Assembly (NCBI RefSeq): GCF_963678635.1
Contig: NC_087063.1
Coordinates: 82,447,574-82,511,573, forward strand
From: Symsagittifera roscoffensis
Taxonomy: Eukaryota > Xenacoelomorpha > Acoela > Convolutidae
DNA: 64,000 nt
Reading direction: 5' to 3'
Numbering within the stretch: position 1 is the first letter of the stretch; each line of letters begins with the position of its first letter. Of the stretch, positions 63,855 to 64,000 are shown in pieces. The notes under the pieces were generated by a model, which was given only the letters and a program-made list of their open reading frames with translations, did no database searches and was not told where the DNA came from. The position numbers were made by a program, and so were the translations under genes.

Positions 63855-64000
63855 TTTTGTTCCGACTTTCGAGGAAAGTGACGGAATATTTGAGCTCCGT
63901 AATTTTCTTATCCAGACAAAATTTCGGCTTTTAAACTAGCCATTTCTGACAAAAATTTTCACCTGTGATCTTTTTTTATCAAGTTGGGACAGTATGGCCG
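63855..64000. repeat. Inverted partial copy of the ~520-base repeat family
   Basis: Reads GTTCCGACTTTCGAGGAAAG, then ACGGAATATTTG and further complement of the unit's right end, running off the window. With 63278-63775 it forms a tail-to-tail inverted pair about 80 bases apart. Confidence 0.75.

Overview
The window is nuclear DNA of an animal. It has GT-AG spliced genes on an AT-rich background full of transposon relics, and it includes recognisable eukaryotic genes (ribosomal protein eL14 and a tRNA-splicing endonuclease Sen54 subunit). Introns in the real genes are short (about 60 to 420 bases) and two of the genes have none. I cannot name the species. The repeat content (Ty3/Gypsy, Penelope-like, hAT-like and Mutator-like elements, tRNA-related SINE-like copies) is typical of an invertebrate with a repeat-rich genome.

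Layout. 1-1108: 3' end of an unrecognised two-exon gene (+). 1109-11484: a long gene-poor stretch with a TA-flanked MITE (2284-2628), three head-to-tail ~520-base repeat units (2791-4372) and a 417-base TIR element with a 9-base target duplication (5678-6094). 11485-12918: an intronless F-box/LRR-like protein (-). 12919-18753: gene-free, with a palindrome, a TA microsatellite and SINE-like DNA. 18754-21404: a three-exon coiled-coil, acidic-tailed protein, possibly kizuna-like (-). 21405-24939: gene-free, with a degenerate ~170-base tandem array. 24940-25965: TSEN54-like gene (-). 26207-27233: four-exon RPL14 (-), only 241 bases upstream of TSEN54 and on the same strand. 27409-28741: a TIR element into which a 372-base hAT-like MITE (8-base duplication) and a 201-base foldback have inserted or nested. 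28800-30266: decayed tandem repeats.

30267-54899 is one very large LTR retrotransposon of 24,633 bases on the minus strand. It is flanked by two 923-base LTRs that look identical by eye, so the insertion is recent. In transcript order it has: 5' LTR; candidate primer-binding site; a ~3 kb leader with a periodic array of a CCGGA-centred motif; a gag-pol frame of 2,215 codons (coiled coil, Gag, two zinc knuckles, aspartic protease, RT, RNase H); a displaced frame with the integrase, cut by two in-frame TAG codons; a macrodomain-like tail split across two frames; then three further large frames not found in ordinary Gypsy elements. These are 1,806 codons with a GDSL/SGNH hydrolase domain and a second SGNH-like region, then 741 and 404 codons of unknown function. 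The extra frames look like pieces of a second polyprotein, because the junctions are a single in-frame TGA and a 55-base overlap needing a -1 shift. This giant element is the most unusual content of the window.

54900-61100 holds decayed Penelope-like elements: one long minus-strand copy with RT, a PHD-like zinc finger and a GIY-YIG endonuclease, plus partial copies in both orientations. 61100-63277 has nothing I can identify. At 63278-64000 the ~520-base repeat family of the left end reappears as one direct and one inverted (cut) copy.
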